Position numbers and translations under genes: made by a program. Shown here piece after piece: positions 52,189 through 61,358 of a DNA stretch of 64,000 nucleotides; position 1 is the first letter of the stretch; each line of letters starts with the position of its first letter. The stretch is taken from the NCBI GenBank assembly GCA_023231115.1, contig JALNWA010000002.1, positions 62,001-126,000 on the forward strand. Direction: 5' to 3'. The notes beneath the pieces are model-generated. The model was not told the origin of the DNA. It searched no databases and saw only the letters and a list, made by a program, of their open reading frames with translations. Source of the stretch: Candidatus Altimarinota bacterium (GTDB taxonomy: Bacteria; Patescibacteriota; Gracilibacteria; UBA1369; LOWO2-01-FULL-3).

Positions 52189-52998
52189 ATGAAATTACTA
52201 AAGTTCGCCATCGATATCGCTGAAAAAGCCGGAAAAATAATACTCGCGACTGAAAAAGATCGCATAAAAATCACGGAAAAAGCCAGACACGACCTTGTCA
52301 CAAACGCCGACAAGGCTTCTGAAAAATTCATAATGCAGGAAATAAAAAAACATTATCCGGAACATGAAATTTTGTCGGAAGAAGACTTTTTCAAAAATAA
52401 AAAAATACCAAATGCGGAATATGTTTGGATCGTAGACCCGCTCGACGGCACAACGAATTTTGCGCATGGGTTACCCATTTTTTCGGTGTCAATTGCACTC
52501 GTTCACATGAAGAAAATAAAATCTTCAAAAAATTTCGAGTACATGCACGGTGAAATTATCGTCGGAGTCGTTCACGCACCAAAAATGAATGAAACTTTTT
52601 ACGCCGCAAAAGACAAAGGCGCTTATTTAAATGGAAAACGCATCCGCACATCATCAACAAAAACACTTGAAGATTCACTTATTGTCACAGGATTTCCGGT
52701 CGCCCACAAAGAAGTAAATGTCCCATATTTCACAAAAATGCTACCAAGATGCCAAGCGCTTCGAAGGCTTGGTTCAGCCGCAATTGACCTTTGCTATATT
52801 GCCTGCGGACGATTCGACAGCTATTGGGAATTCAGATTGAAAGCTTGGGATATCGCAGCAGGAAGCCTGATAGTCAAAGAAGCAGGCGGAACAGTAACCG
52901 ACACAAACGGAAAAACTCTGGACCTTTTCGGCCAAGACATCCTTGCCACAAACGGCTTTTTGCACAAAGAAGTTGTAAAAATCTTTTCAAACCTTTAA
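52189..52998 (+). CDS. suhB: Inositol monophosphatase family phosphatase
   Basis: A 269-residue metal-dependent sugar/inositol phosphatase. Metal ligands in LSEEDF, VDPLDGTTNFAHG and WDIAAGSLIVKEAGG are intact. In other bacteria such enzymes act on inositol phosphates, or assist rRNA processing (SuhB). The substrate is unproven. tRNA-Arg follows 40 nt after the stop. Confidence 0.9.
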   Translation: MKLLKFAIDIAEKAGKIILATEKDRIKITEKARHDLVTNADKASEKFIMQEIKKHYPEHEILSEEDFFKNKKIPNAEYVWIVDPLDGTTNFAHGLPIFSVSIALVHMKKIKSSKNFEYMHGEIIVGVVHAPKMNETFYAAKDKGAYLNGKRIRTSSTKTLEDSLIVTGFPVAHKEVNVPYFTKMLPRCQALRRLGSAAIDLCYIACGRFDSYWEFRLKAWDIAAGSLIVKEAGGTVTDTNGKTLDLFGQDILATNGFLHKEVVKIFSNL

Positions 52999-53038
52999 AA
53001 TCGCAACGCATATGCGCTAAGCATACGCATAAACACGT

Positions 53039-53115
53039 GCGTTCGTAGCTCAGCTGGATAGAGCGTTGGCTTGCGGAGCCAAAGGTCGCAGGTTCGATTC
53101 CCGCCGGACGCACCA
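53039..53115 (+). tRNA. tRNA-Arg, anticodon GCG
   Basis: A 77-nt tRNA. Acceptor GCGTTCG (53039-53045) pairs with CGGACGC (53105-53111), discriminator A, CCA encoded (53113-53115). D stem GCTC/GAGC; anticodon stem TTGGC/GCCAA; loop TTGCGGA gives GCG (53073-53075), reading CGC and CGU. A20 and C35 fit arginine identity. The T stem has an A-C mismatch (53090/53102). Bacteria normally use an ACG anticodon modified to inosine for these codons, so GCG is unusual. Confidence 0.9.
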
Positions 53116-53125
53116 GATATTCTTT

Positions 53126-54237
53126 TTAACGAAGCCTTCTCTTAAGTTTTTCCCTCAATAATTCTCTTTTGAATTCTGAAACAAAAGCCGCATCTATTCC
53201 ATTGGAAGCCATTTTAATAACATCCTCAGGCGTAAGCCCCAAATCTCTTCCATGTTTTACAAAAATAGATCTGACGCTATCAACATCAAACATCAATGGA
53301 TCATCAGTATTAAGCGTAGCCTTAACACCGGTATCTAAAAAATATTTCAAAGGATGTTTTCCCATAGGCACATATCCCAAAATTGCATTACTTGGAGGAC
53401 AACACTCAATGCATATATTTTTTTCACGAATTAAATCCCAAAGAGCCTCATCTCCAGCCATTAAAGAAAGTCCATGACCTATTCTTCGGGCACCAAGCCT
53501 CTCAATAGCATCTCTTATAAAACTAGGTGGAGCTTCTTTAAAATCAGGCCCTTTAGCTTGTTCTCCGGCATGCACGGTAATCGGCACTCCAGCCTCAATC
53601 GCAGGCCTCATCACCTCTTCAAACATAGTATTTGGAAATTTATCTTCCGGTCCACCAGCTACATCAAGACCGGTGGGGCTTTCAGGAGAATGAGTCTTTA
53701 AGACCGCATTCACAACATCCTGTGCGAATTCAGGCTTATTTCGGCTAAAACATGCTATAAAGGCACCACTCGCTCCATGCTCATAAGCCCTTTGAATTCC
53801 AAACTTAATAGCCCCAATAATTTCTTCATAAGGAGGTTTTCCTTTTATGACATCTGATAAGTATAAGGAGAACCACGCAATTCAGTATGAATACTTCCTG
53901 CGTCCGCTTGATCCATTATTTGTTTGTAGGTCGCATATTGCAAATCTTCAAGCCTTCGCATAACCCCCACAGGAATTCCAAAAGAATCAAGAAACCGCAC
54001 AAACCCCCCAGGCTGACTGAATCCACCTGCAATCCCTTCATAATAAGCCCTTATAGACTCAGGATCATGAAGATCCACACCCGTTATCGGCTCTTTTCCA
54101 TTTCTCGTCAAAACATGATCAACATTATTTATATCAGCGAACATAGCAATGGTTTCAGGGCTCATTCCAGCCTCTAAATGACGATGGTGTTCAACCGTCG
54201 AAGAGAAAGTTGCAGAATAAGGACTACTTTCAAACAT
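53126..54237 (-). pseudogene. add: Adenosine deaminase broken by a frameshift
   Basis: Two frames together spell adenosine deaminase. The 5' part (54237 to 53845, 130 codons) contains the HxH metal site VEHHRHLEAGMSPETI and ends TELRGSPYTYQMS then stop. The 3' part continues in the -1 frame from about 53865: DVIKGKPPYEEIIGAIKFG, then VHAGEQ, RIGHGLSL, CPPSNAILGY and TLNTDDPLMFD, all catalytic segments. One missing base near 53850-53870 explains the break. Joined length (about 370 aa) is normal. It could be a decayed gene, a sequencing or assembly error, or, less likely, programmed frameshifting; no slippery heptamer is seen. Confidence 0.8.
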
Positions 54238-54271
54238 ATAAAAAATTTAAAAATAATAAATAAAGGAGCAA

Positions 54272-54300
54272 ATATTATCACCACTCATAAAAATACTCAA
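54272..54300 (-). promoter_or_regulatory. Promoter of the adenosine deaminase gene
   Basis: On the minus strand TTGAGT (54295-54300) and TAATAT (54272-54277), spacer 17 nt, start near 54265, leader about 28 nt. Confidence 0.45.
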
Positions 54301-54344
54301 CAAATTATATAATTTACAGCAAAATTCCATTCCATCCTCCCTAC

Positions 54345-54374
54345 TTGACAAAACACTCCAAAACGACGTAAAAT
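54345..54374 (+). promoter_or_regulatory. sigma70-type promoter of the HD-domain gene
   Basis: TTGACA at 54345-54350 and TAAAAT at 54369-54374, spacer 18 nt, start near 54381; leader about 15 nt before 54396. Confidence 0.65.
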
Positions 54375-54395
54375 AACTGCTCTTTTTGCGAAAAC

Positions 54396-56120
54396 ATGGG
54401 TATCAATAAAACAGACGAACAATTAGCGAAAGACCAGCAGTACGAACAAGATAAAAAGGTGATAAAGGTCGGATCTCATGCCCTCCTAGTCGAGAGATGG
54501 CCTATAAATGACAAAATCGAGAACTGCTACAACGAAAATAGCGCATATTTGTGCTATATGGAGCAAACTTATTTGAAAGTACCTCAAGAGGAATCCTTCG
54601 ATAGTTTGGGCACTTCAATTCACGAAAACCACAAAGCCCGTATCAAAAAATTATGGGAATCATTTCTGGCACAAAAAACAAAACTTGAAGCAAAAGCACA
54701 AGAAATAAAAAAACATTGGGCGAATTCACCAAAGAACTCCGACGAAAGTTCAAGAACTATGGTAGAACAAAGCCCGATAGAAATGCAGGCAAAATTCAAA
54801 AAAAGTGCAATGGCGATAATATCTTCCGATCCTGCACTAGAAACATGGCAAACAACAGAAAAATCGCTAAGACAAGACCTTGATATAGAGATGAAAACAT
54901 TCAGAATAGAACTCAGAAAATATTTGGAAGCATTAATTGAAAAACAAGGAGATGAATATGTCTTACCTCTCGATCATCCATTACGACAACAAATTGTGGT
55001 GCACAATAGATATGTTCAACTTATCGATGCAATATTTATAACATTGGGCTCGGCAAAAAAAGAATATTACAGACAAAAAAAAGATCTTGTAAGAAAAACT
55101 GAAGCAAAACCTACAGTTTTCCACGCATCTGAAGTAACACTTGGGTCAATAAGACATACGGTTCCATTCATTATTGAAGAAACACAACTGGATTTAAATC
55201 CGGTTGCTATCGCAGTAGCCGGAGCATACCATGATATTTTTGAAGACACGGATCGCTCAATAGAAGGGATAATGGAAACCTTAAAAACAGAGCTTGATTC
55301 ACACGACACAACGATTGAAAGCGGATTTGGAATTCCAGATGAAAAATTCACGGCAAAAATTCTGGACATCATGAACAAAACGACAATGGCCAGAACAAAA
55401 GCGTCAATAAGAGTCCTTTCAAATAACACAGTTCTTTCAGATCTAGAAAAAAAACGCGCAATAACTCAAAATCTTGCAGGAAAAACACGAACCATGGAGC
55501 AACTTGGAATAACAAGAAAAGACTTGGTAAGACTATTCCCAAAAAAAACAACACCTCCAACCGCTACAACAGAAGAAGAAGAAGAAGATAAAAAAGAAAA
55601 AGAAGAAGGGAATAAAGAAGATCCAAAGTTAAAAACAATACCACAATTTCCGGAAGAATATGACGACGGAAAAATATTAAGATTTTTAATCCGACTACAT
55701 ACCATAACCGGATCAATACCGACACGGCAAAAAATACTTGTGACAAAAAATTCTGATAGAGCTCACAATGTTTCCACGCTCTCAAAAATGTCTTTAGACT
55801 CTCAAAGAAAAACCCTTAGAGGAACCGTTTCCAGACTTATTGCATATCAAATGCTTGATCACGATCACGAAGAAATGCCTCTATACGAAACACTTTCATA
55901 TTTAATAGATGAAACAGTAAAAGCATATCACAAATTTGAGACCGAGAATCCACAACACATGGAACCGATAGATCACGAATTAATTGCACAAGTGGAAAAA
56001 TGGCAAATCGAAGTAATCAGAATGGAACTTCCTGAAAAAGTGCGAAAAGTTTTGGAAAGATTTCACGAGAAAAAAGCCGAAAAGAAAAAACCTTCAGTCG
56101 ATACTACAGCCCGCCCTTAA
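54396..56120 (+). CDS. HD-domain protein resembling (p)ppGpp hydrolases
   Basis: A 574-residue protein. Residues about 235-300 and 445-470 carry HD-hydrolase motifs like those of RelA/SpoT homologs: SIRHTVPFIIEETQLD, AYHDIFEDTDRS (the HDxxEDT motif) and KNSDRAHNVSTLSKM (the DRxHN motif). Between them is a long insert with a Glu/Lys run (TEEEEEDKKEKEEGNKED). No synthetase motif is seen, so it would be a hydrolase, if active. The N-terminal 230 residues are helical and unfamiliar. Its 3' end overlaps rpe by 17 nt, tail to tail. Confidence 0.7.
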   Translation: MGINKTDEQLAKDQQYEQDKKVIKVGSHALLVERWPINDKIENCYNENSAYLCYMEQTYLKVPQEESFDSLGTSIHENHKARIKKLWESFLAQKTKLEAKAQEIKKHWANSPKNSDESSRTMVEQSPIEMQAKFKKSAMAIISSDPALETWQTTEKSLRQDLDIEMKTFRIELRKYLEALIEKQGDEYVLPLDHPLRQQIVVHNRYVQLIDAIFITLGSAKKEYYRQKKDLVRKTEAKPTVFHASEVTLGSIRHTVPFIIEETQLDLNPVAIAVAGAYHDIFEDTDRSIEGIMETLKTELDSHDTTIESGFGIPDEKFTAKILDIMNKTTMARTKASIRVLSNNTVLSDLEKKRAITQNLAGKTRTMEQLGITRKDLVRLFPKKTTPPTATTEEEEEDKKEKEEGNKEDPKLKTIPQFPEEYDDGKILRFLIRLHTITGSIPTRQKILVTKNSDRAHNVSTLSKMSLDSQRKTLRGTVSRLIAYQMLDHDHEEMPLYETLSYLIDETVKAYHKFETENPQHMEPIDHELIAQVEKWQIEVIRMELPEKVRKVLERFHEKKAEKKKPSVDTTARP

Positions 56121-56766
56121 TTTTTTGTGCCGCCTCTTTTTTATCAACAGCCTTGAAAAAATAACTTCCTGAAATAAGTAAATTCGCACCTGCATCAATA
56201 CAAACAGGAGCTGTTTTGTCGTTTATTCCGCCATCCACAGCGATATCACCTTGATAACCAAGAGCCCTTAATTCTCGAATTTTTGGAACCATATCTTCCA
56301 TAAAACTTTGTCCGCCAAATCCCGGATTAACAGTCATAACCAAAACTTCATCCGCCAAATCCAAAACATCTTTTACCGCATCTACACTTGTTGCAGGCTT
56401 TATTGAAACTCCACATTCGCACCCAAAACTTTTTATCATCATCAAAACAGCACGCAAATTTTCACCGCACGCTTCACTGTGCACAACAATTCTTTTCGCT
56501 CCTGCATCTGCAAAATCTTTAATAAATTTTTCAGGATTTTCAATCATCAAATGAACATCAAGCGGCAATTTGCTTTTTATAAATTTCACAACAGGCGCAC
56601 CAAGCGTAATATTCGGCACAAAATGGCCGTCCATCACATCAACATGAATCATATCCACAAATTCCTCCACTGATTTTATTTCCTCGTTTAAACGGCCGAA
56701 ATCAGCCGACAAAATAGAAGGCGCAAGTTTTATTTTTCTGCCGTTATTTTTATTTTCTTCGTTCAT
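56104..56766 (-). CDS. rpe: Ribulose-phosphate 3-epimerase
   Basis: A 220-residue TIM barrel interconverting ribulose 5-P and xylulose 5-P. APSILSADFGRL, MIHVDVMDGHFVPNITLG, VMTVNPGFGGQSFM and DGGINDKTA are intact. Last of the leftward pentose phosphate set; rpiB is 9 nt upstream. Confidence 0.96.
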   Translation of the reverse strand: MNEENKNNGRKIKLAPSILSADFGRLNEEIKSVEEFVDMIHVDVMDGHFVPNITLGAPVVKFIKSKLPLDVHLMIENPEKFIKDFADAGAKRIVVHSEACGENLRAVLMMIKSFGCECGVSIKPATSVDAVKDVLDLADEVLVMTVNPGFGGQSFMEDMVPKIRELRALGYQGDIAVDGGINDKTAPVCIDAGANLLISGSYFFKAVDKKEAAQKIKGGL

Positions 56767-56775
56767 CTTTTTGGA

Positions 56776-57285
56776 TTAACAAGTCGCACCGTCTTGGCCG
56801 TCCCCCGTTTTTGCAGGAGCAATGTTCATTTTATCCATTTTTTCAACTCTCCTTAAATGCCTTTCCTCAGCCTCAAAAGGAGTTTTCAAAAATTTCTCTG
56901 TAATTTTTTTCATCAATTCTATGTCTGTAGTTCGAGCACCCATCGCCAAAACATTTGCATCATTGTGTTTTCGTGACATCTCAGCCAAATTTTCATCAGT
57001 AACAAGCGCCGCGCGAATTCCTTTAAGCTTATTCGCGGCAATCGACATCCCAACTCCTGTTCCACAAATCAAAACACCCAAAGCCCCTTCCTTTGCATGC
57101 TCAAGAACTTTTTCACCGACTTCTCTCGCGACATCCGGATAATCAATCGGATTTGCATCAAAAGCGCCCAAATCAGTAACAACAAATCCCAAAGATTCAA
57201 CAAACGGTTTTAACAATCCCTTAGCCTCATAACCGGCATGGTCACTTCCCATGAAAACAAGTGGTTTATCTTTTTCGTAAAACAT
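56776..57285 (-). CDS. rpiB: Ribose 5-phosphate isomerase B
   Basis: A 169-residue isomerase of the RpiB type. GSDHAGYEAK, the active Cys in LICGTGVGMSIAANK and RKHNDANVLAMGAR are present. A C-terminal tail of about 20 residues extends beyond the usual length (about 150). It supplies ribose 5-P for Prs, the next gene upstream. Confidence 0.95.
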   Translation of the reverse strand: MFYEKDKPLVFMGSDHAGYEAKGLLKPFVESLGFVVTDLGAFDANPIDYPDVAREVGEKVLEHAKEGALGVLICGTGVGMSIAANKLKGIRAALVTDENLAEMSRKHNDANVLAMGARTTDIELMKKITEKFLKTPFEAEERHLRRVEKMDKMNIAPAKTGDGQDGATC

Positions 57286-57307
57286 TTTTATAAAAATTAA
57301 GGATTAA

Positions 57308-58249
57308 TTAAAAAGCACTCGTCACAGATCTGTCATCATGAATATTTTGAATAATCTTAGACAAAAACGGTGCAATGGAAATTATTTTCAAACCTTCGAA
57401 TTTTTTATTTTCAGAAATAGGAATGGAATTTGAAACCACAACCTCCTTAAATCCGGCTTCTGCAAGCCTTTTAGCCGCAGGATCGGAAAACACGGCGTGA
57501 GTCGCGGCAAGATACATGTCTTTATTTGCGCCCATCGCTCTAAGCGCTTTCATCGCATTCACAACGCTTCCTCCGGTATCGATCATGTCATCATAAATCA
57601 AACAGGTCTTTCCTTCGACCTCTCCGACGACATGCATAACTTCAGATTGATTATGTTCAGGTCTGGTTTTATGAATAATCGCAAGAGTCGCGCCAATCAA
57701 ATCCGCAAATTTCTTCGCGTCTTTTGCGCCGCCGGCATCAGGCGAAACGACAACAAAATCTTTGATATTTTTATCAATAAAATATTTCGCAAAAAGTTTA
57801 TCAGGATTTAAATTATCCACGGGGAAATTGAAAAATCCCTGCTCCTGATCGCTATGAAGTTTCATTGTAATCAAATGATCCGCCCCTGCAGTCGAAAGCA
57901 AATCCGCGACAAGTTTCGCTGAAATCGGCTCACGAGGAGTCGCGACACGATCTTGCCTTGCATAAGCGTAATGCGGCATCACCACATGGATTTTTCCGGC
58001 AAAAGATCTTTTAAGAGAATCCAAAATTATAAAAAGCTCCATCAAATCTTCATTCACATTATTTGAAGCGGTTTGAATCACGAAAACATCGCATCCGCGA
58101 ACACTGTCTTTAGGTTTTGCATAAATTTCATTACACGCAAAACGAGTGATAAATAATTCATCAAGCTCAACACCAAGACACTCGGCAACCTCTTGCGCAA
58201 GTGCAGGATGAGACGAACCTGAGAACAATTTTATTGGATGAGCGTTCAT
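57308..58249 (-). CDS. prs: Ribose-phosphate pyrophosphokinase
   Basis: A 313-residue PRPP synthase. Conserved segments are FIQTASNNVNEDLMELFI, MPHYAYARQDR and the PRPP-site DMIDTGGSVVNAM. PRPP is used by PyrE in this window. It has its own extended -10 promoter (58271-58279). Confidence 0.96.
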   Translation of the reverse strand: MNAHPIKLFSGSSHPALAQEVAECLGVELDELFITRFACNEIYAKPKDSVRGCDVFVIQTASNNVNEDLMELFIILDSLKRSFAGKIHVVMPHYAYARQDRVATPREPISAKLVADLLSTAGADHLITMKLHSDQEQGFFNFPVDNLNPDKLFAKYFIDKNIKDFVVVSPDAGGAKDAKKFADLIGATLAIIHKTRPEHNQSEVMHVVGEVEGKTCLIYDDMIDTGGSVVNAMKALRAMGANKDMYLAATHAVFSDPAAKRLAEAGFKEVVVSNSIPISENKKFEGLKIISIAPFLSKIIQNIHDDRSVTSAF

Positions 58250-58270
58250 ATTTATATTTATTCTGCTCTA

Positions 58271-58279
58271 ATTATAGCA
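58271..58279 (-). promoter_or_regulatory. Extended -10 promoter of prs
   Basis: On the minus strand TGCTATAAT, perfect -10 with extended TG; start near 58264 and ATG at 58249. Confidence 0.5.
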
Positions 58280-58314
58280 CATTTTCAGCTTCAACTAAAG
58301 TCTTTGTTCCAATT

Positions 58315-59031
58315 TTACTTTGCCGTGGAAGAAAATTTTATTGTCGAAATAATTTGTTTTGCCACAGCTAAAACATCAAAATTTTGCGTATCATTACCGG
58401 GTCGCTCCTGAACAAGAAGAACAGACTTATCGAAGAAAATCTGTAAAATTTTTCCTGCACTATCCCCCTCATATCTGCCATAATCATCACCCTCAATTTG
58501 CAAAAATTTACTACCATCAATAGTAACAGTAGATTCAACTTTATTTTTCAAAAGCTTGCGAGCATATGAAATAGAATCATTGCGAGTTAGATATTGATCA
58601 AATCTTTGTAGAGAGAAAAAAGCATTGTCACTGCCAATATCAGATCTTTCATATTTTCCTTTTGAAACTGCAATATAATTTTGCCCGTCATTTACTTCAA
58701 AATCTGCAGGAATTTGAAATGATAAATTAAAATATTTTGAATTGAATGTTGTAAAATCATTCACGGAAGTTTGTGAAACACGAGGCACCGTTGTCGGAGT
58801 AACCGCCGTAGTCTTTTCTGGATTGGTAGTTAAAGTTGTGTCCTCATCAACAGCCGGCTTTGTTAGAATTGTGCCATCAGCAGTAATTTCTTCCTCAATC
58901 CACGCATTTTCTACTGTCACCTCAGAAGAAAATGGCCAAAGCATCTTATATTTTGCAAAACCAAAATAGCCGCCTGCCAATATCAATAATACTAAAATAA
59001 AAACCCAAACTTTACTAAATTTATTTTCCAT
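58315..59031 (-). CDS. Membrane-anchored hypothetical protein
   Basis: A 238-residue protein with one N-terminal transmembrane helix (about residues 9-27, VWVFILVLLILAGGYFGFA). A Thr/Glu/Val linker (about 40-90) leads to a domain with FQIPADFEVNDGQNYIAVSKG and an end VLAVAKQIISTIKF. The lipoprotein at 25169-25819 has an analogous C-terminal pattern (FTVPAKYSKFYPMDS, MEVIKSIKF), so they may share this domain. Function unknown. Own promoter at 59055-59082. Confidence 0.7.
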   Translation of the reverse strand: MENKFSKVWVFILVLLILAGGYFGFAKYKMLWPFSSEVTVENAWIEEEITADGTILTKPAVDEDTTLTTNPEKTTAVTPTTVPRVSQTSVNDFTTFNSKYFNLSFQIPADFEVNDGQNYIAVSKGKYERSDIGSDNAFFSLQRFDQYLTRNDSISYARKLLKNKVESTVTIDGSKFLQIEGDDYGRYEGDSAGKILQIFFDKSVLLVQERPGNDTQNFDVLAVAKQIISTIKFSSTAK

Positions 59032-59054
59032 AATTTATTTTGTTAATTTACGGA

Positions 59055-59082
59055 ACTATATCTCATTATTGAGATTTTTCAA
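59055..59082 (-). promoter_or_regulatory. Promoter inside the end of the transketolase gene
   Basis: On the minus strand TTGAAA (59077-59082), TATAGT (59055-59060), spacer 16 nt; the spacer is a palindrome (TCTCAATAATGAGA). It overlaps the last codons of the upstream transketolase subunit and would serve 58315-59031. Confidence 0.5.
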
Positions 59083-60009
59083 AATTCCCTCGCTGTCCAA
59101 ACCGTATTTTTTGTAAAGTTCTTCTTCTCTAGCAGATTCAACAAATTTCTCATCAATTCCGATTTTTTTCACAATAACGTGAGGCATTCCGATAGCTTCA
59201 TTTCCGCTTTCCGCCAAAACTTCGCAAACCGCAGAATAAAGCCCTCCAATGCCATGATCCTCAACGACAAAAACTTTTTTATATTTTCTCAAAATTTCCA
59301 AAACAGTTTTTTTATCCAATGGATTTATCATCGGAAAATTATAAAGTCCGCAAGATTTTCCGTCTTTTTCAAATTCTTTTACGACAGACAAACACTGAGA
59401 AAAAAGCCTTCCGTGAGACAACACAGCAACGTCCGCACGATTCGAAACATCTCCATATTCTCTAATTCTATCCACCATCTTCAATTCATATTTTTCATCA
59501 AAAATATTTTCAAATTCCCCGTCAAAAAGTCGAACATAACAAGGTCCAAAATCCTCAGCAATAAAATCAAAAACCTTCACTGCCTGATAAAAATCCGCAG
59601 GACAAAAAACCTTCATATTCGGAATACTTCTCATCAAAGAAATATCTGAAGTGCTGTGCATTCCAACGCCTCCTTGACCAGCTGAAAGTCCGCTTCCAAA
59701 GCCGATAATCTTAACATTCAAATTTGGATAACAAATCATGTCTTTTATTTGCCCCCACGCTTTTCCAGTCAAAAAAGACGCCCCGCCCAAAACAAAGGGC
59801 AATTTTCCACGCACCGTACTGCCCGCCGCCGCAGTCACAAGATTGGCTTCTGCAAGCCCAAAATTGAAAACCCTATCATGAAAAAATCTTGCAAAATTTG
59901 CAGGCTCAAAAACTTTTGGGAAAGCACCCATAAAAATCATAGAATTTCCGTGTTTTTTCAAAATTCTTATAATCGCATCATCAAACGCTTTGTAGAGATT
60001 ATTTTTCAT
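59056..60009 (-). CDS. Transketolase, C-terminal subunit
   Basis: A 317-residue polypeptide corresponding to the pyrimidine-binding and C-terminal domains of transketolase: GLAEANLVTAAAGS, GQGGVGMHSTSDISLMRSIP, and VFVVEDHGIGGLYSAV. Split transketolases are common in archaea and some bacteria. Its ATG overlaps the N-terminal subunit by 4 nt (ATGA), so both are made together. Confidence 0.95.
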   Translation of the reverse strand: MKNNLYKAFDDAIIRILKKHGNSMIFMGAFPKVFEPANFARFFHDRVFNFGLAEANLVTAAAGSTVRGKLPFVLGGASFLTGKAWGQIKDMICYPNLNVKIIGFGSGLSAGQGGVGMHSTSDISLMRSIPNMKVFCPADFYQAVKVFDFIAEDFGPCYVRLFDGEFENIFDEKYELKMVDRIREYGDVSNRADVAVLSHGRLFSQCLSVVKEFEKDGKSCGLYNFPMINPLDKKTVLEILRKYKKVFVVEDHGIGGLYSAVCEVLAESGNEAIGMPHVIVKKIGIDEKFVESAREEELYKKYGLDSEGILKNLNNEI

Positions 60010-60842
60010 AAATTTTCTTTTAACTTTTTCGTCACATCATTCATTTCATTTTCACTTAAAGAAACTCCCTGATATGAAACTTTTCCTTCCGCAAATTCAA
60101 TTCCCTTCCCGCAAATTGTATGACACCAAATCACGCTAGGCCTTCTGTTAGACGTAAAAGCCCTCTCAACAGCGTCAAGAATTTGTTCAAAATTATGTCC
60201 GTCAGTCACTTGAATCACATTCCATCCAAATGCCTCAAATTTATCTTGAAGTGGATATACATCCATTGCCGCAGACACAAGCCCATCCGACTGAACTTTA
60301 TTATTATCAACAAACGCAATCAGATTGTTCAATTTGAAATTTCCGGCCGCCATAGCGGCTTCCCACACTTGTCCTTCCTGCAATTCTCCGTCTCCAAGAA
60401 CCGCAAAAACTTTGTTATTTTTTCTGTCAGCCTTCAGAGCAAGCGCAATCCCAATCGCAAAAGAAAGTCCGTTTCCTTGTGAAACTCCGGAAGAAAAAAC
60501 ACCAGGAATTTTTGGATTTGGACGGGTAGTCAAAATTCCGCCCAATTGTCCGAAAAAATCAAGCTCATGTCTGTCAAAAAATCCCAAATCCGCCAAAATT
60601 GCATAAAGCGCTCCAGCCGCATGCCCCTTTGATAAAATCAAATAATCCTGTCCGTCCCATTGAGGTTTTTTTGGATCATAATTCATCACTTTTTGTCTGC
60701 CCAAATCGCCATAATAAAGCGCAACCAAAATATCCGCCACGGACATCATGCTCCCAGTGTAGCCATATCCCGCTTTCGATGTCATCTCAAGACAATCCAA
60801 ACGGATCTTCGCCGCTTTCTTTTTGAGTTCTTCAATCGCCAT
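60006..60842 (-). CDS. Transketolase, N-terminal subunit
   Basis: A 278-residue thiamine diphosphate-binding half. SKGHAAGALYAILADLG, GDGELQEGQVWEAAMAAG and NNLIAFVDNNKVQ (the GDG...N TPP motif) are intact. With the C-terminal subunit it moves two-carbon units between sugar phosphates, making pentoses from glycolytic intermediates. No oxidative branch enzymes are in the window. Confidence 0.95.
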   Translation of the reverse strand: MAIEELKKKAAKIRLDCLEMTSKAGYGYTGSMMSVADILVALYYGDLGRQKVMNYDPKKPQWDGQDYLILSKGHAAGALYAILADLGFFDRHELDFFGQLGGILTTRPNPKIPGVFSSGVSQGNGLSFAIGIALALKADRKNNKVFAVLGDGELQEGQVWEAAMAAGNFKLNNLIAFVDNNKVQSDGLVSAAMDVYPLQDKFEAFGWNVIQVTDGHNFEQILDAVERAFTSNRRPSVIWCHTICGKGIEFAEGKVSYQGVSLSENEMNDVTKKLKENL

Positions 60843-60853
60843 AAAAAAACCGA

Positions 60854-61333
60854 TTATGCAGTTCTCTCGTCATCCGCATACACATGCAAATATTCAGACT
60901 TATCGTAGCTATAAATTTCGTCAGTTTTGAAAAATCTTTTTACTTCTTTTTCTGCATTTTCAACAGTGTCAGATGCGTGAATAACATTACAAGAAACGCT
61001 CATCGCGTAATCTCCGCGGATAGATCCGCCTTCAGCCTCACGAGCTTTTGTAATTCCAGTAATTTTTCTAACAGCGTCCACAACTCCAAGTCCTTCCCAG
61101 CACATAGCCACAACAGGAGTCGATTGCATAAATTTAGCAACTCCTGGGAAAAATGGTTTTTCTGCAATATGCGCATAATGCTCACGCAAAATCGCCTCAT
61201 CAAGAGTCATCATTTTAAGTCCGACAAGTTTAAGTCCCTTGCGTTCAAATCTCTCAGTGATAAGCCCTATAAGACTTCTCTGAATCGCATCAGGCTTAAT
61301 CAAAACTAAAGTTTTTTCAGTAACATGTGACAT
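60854..61333 (-). CDS. ndk: Nucleoside diphosphate kinase
   Basis: A 159-residue kinase equalising NTP pools. TLVLIKPDAIQRSLIG, GLKLVGLKMM, and the active histidine in NVIHASDTVENAEKEV are intact. The ATG at 61331-61333 (MSHVTEK) is chosen over an in-frame start at 61387, which would add 18 residues and overlap the promoter and terminator. Upstream of the transketolase pair by 11 nt. Confidence 0.96.
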   Translation of the reverse strand: MSHVTEKTLVLIKPDAIQRSLIGLITERFERKGLKLVGLKMMTLDEAILREHYAHIAEKPFFPGVAKFMQSTPVVAMCWEGLGVVDAVRKITGITKAREAEGGSIRGDYAMSVSCNVIHASDTVENAEKEVKRFFKTDEIYSYDKSEYLHVYADDERTA

Positions 61334-61358
61334 ATTTTTTTGGTTAAAAAGCATTCGC

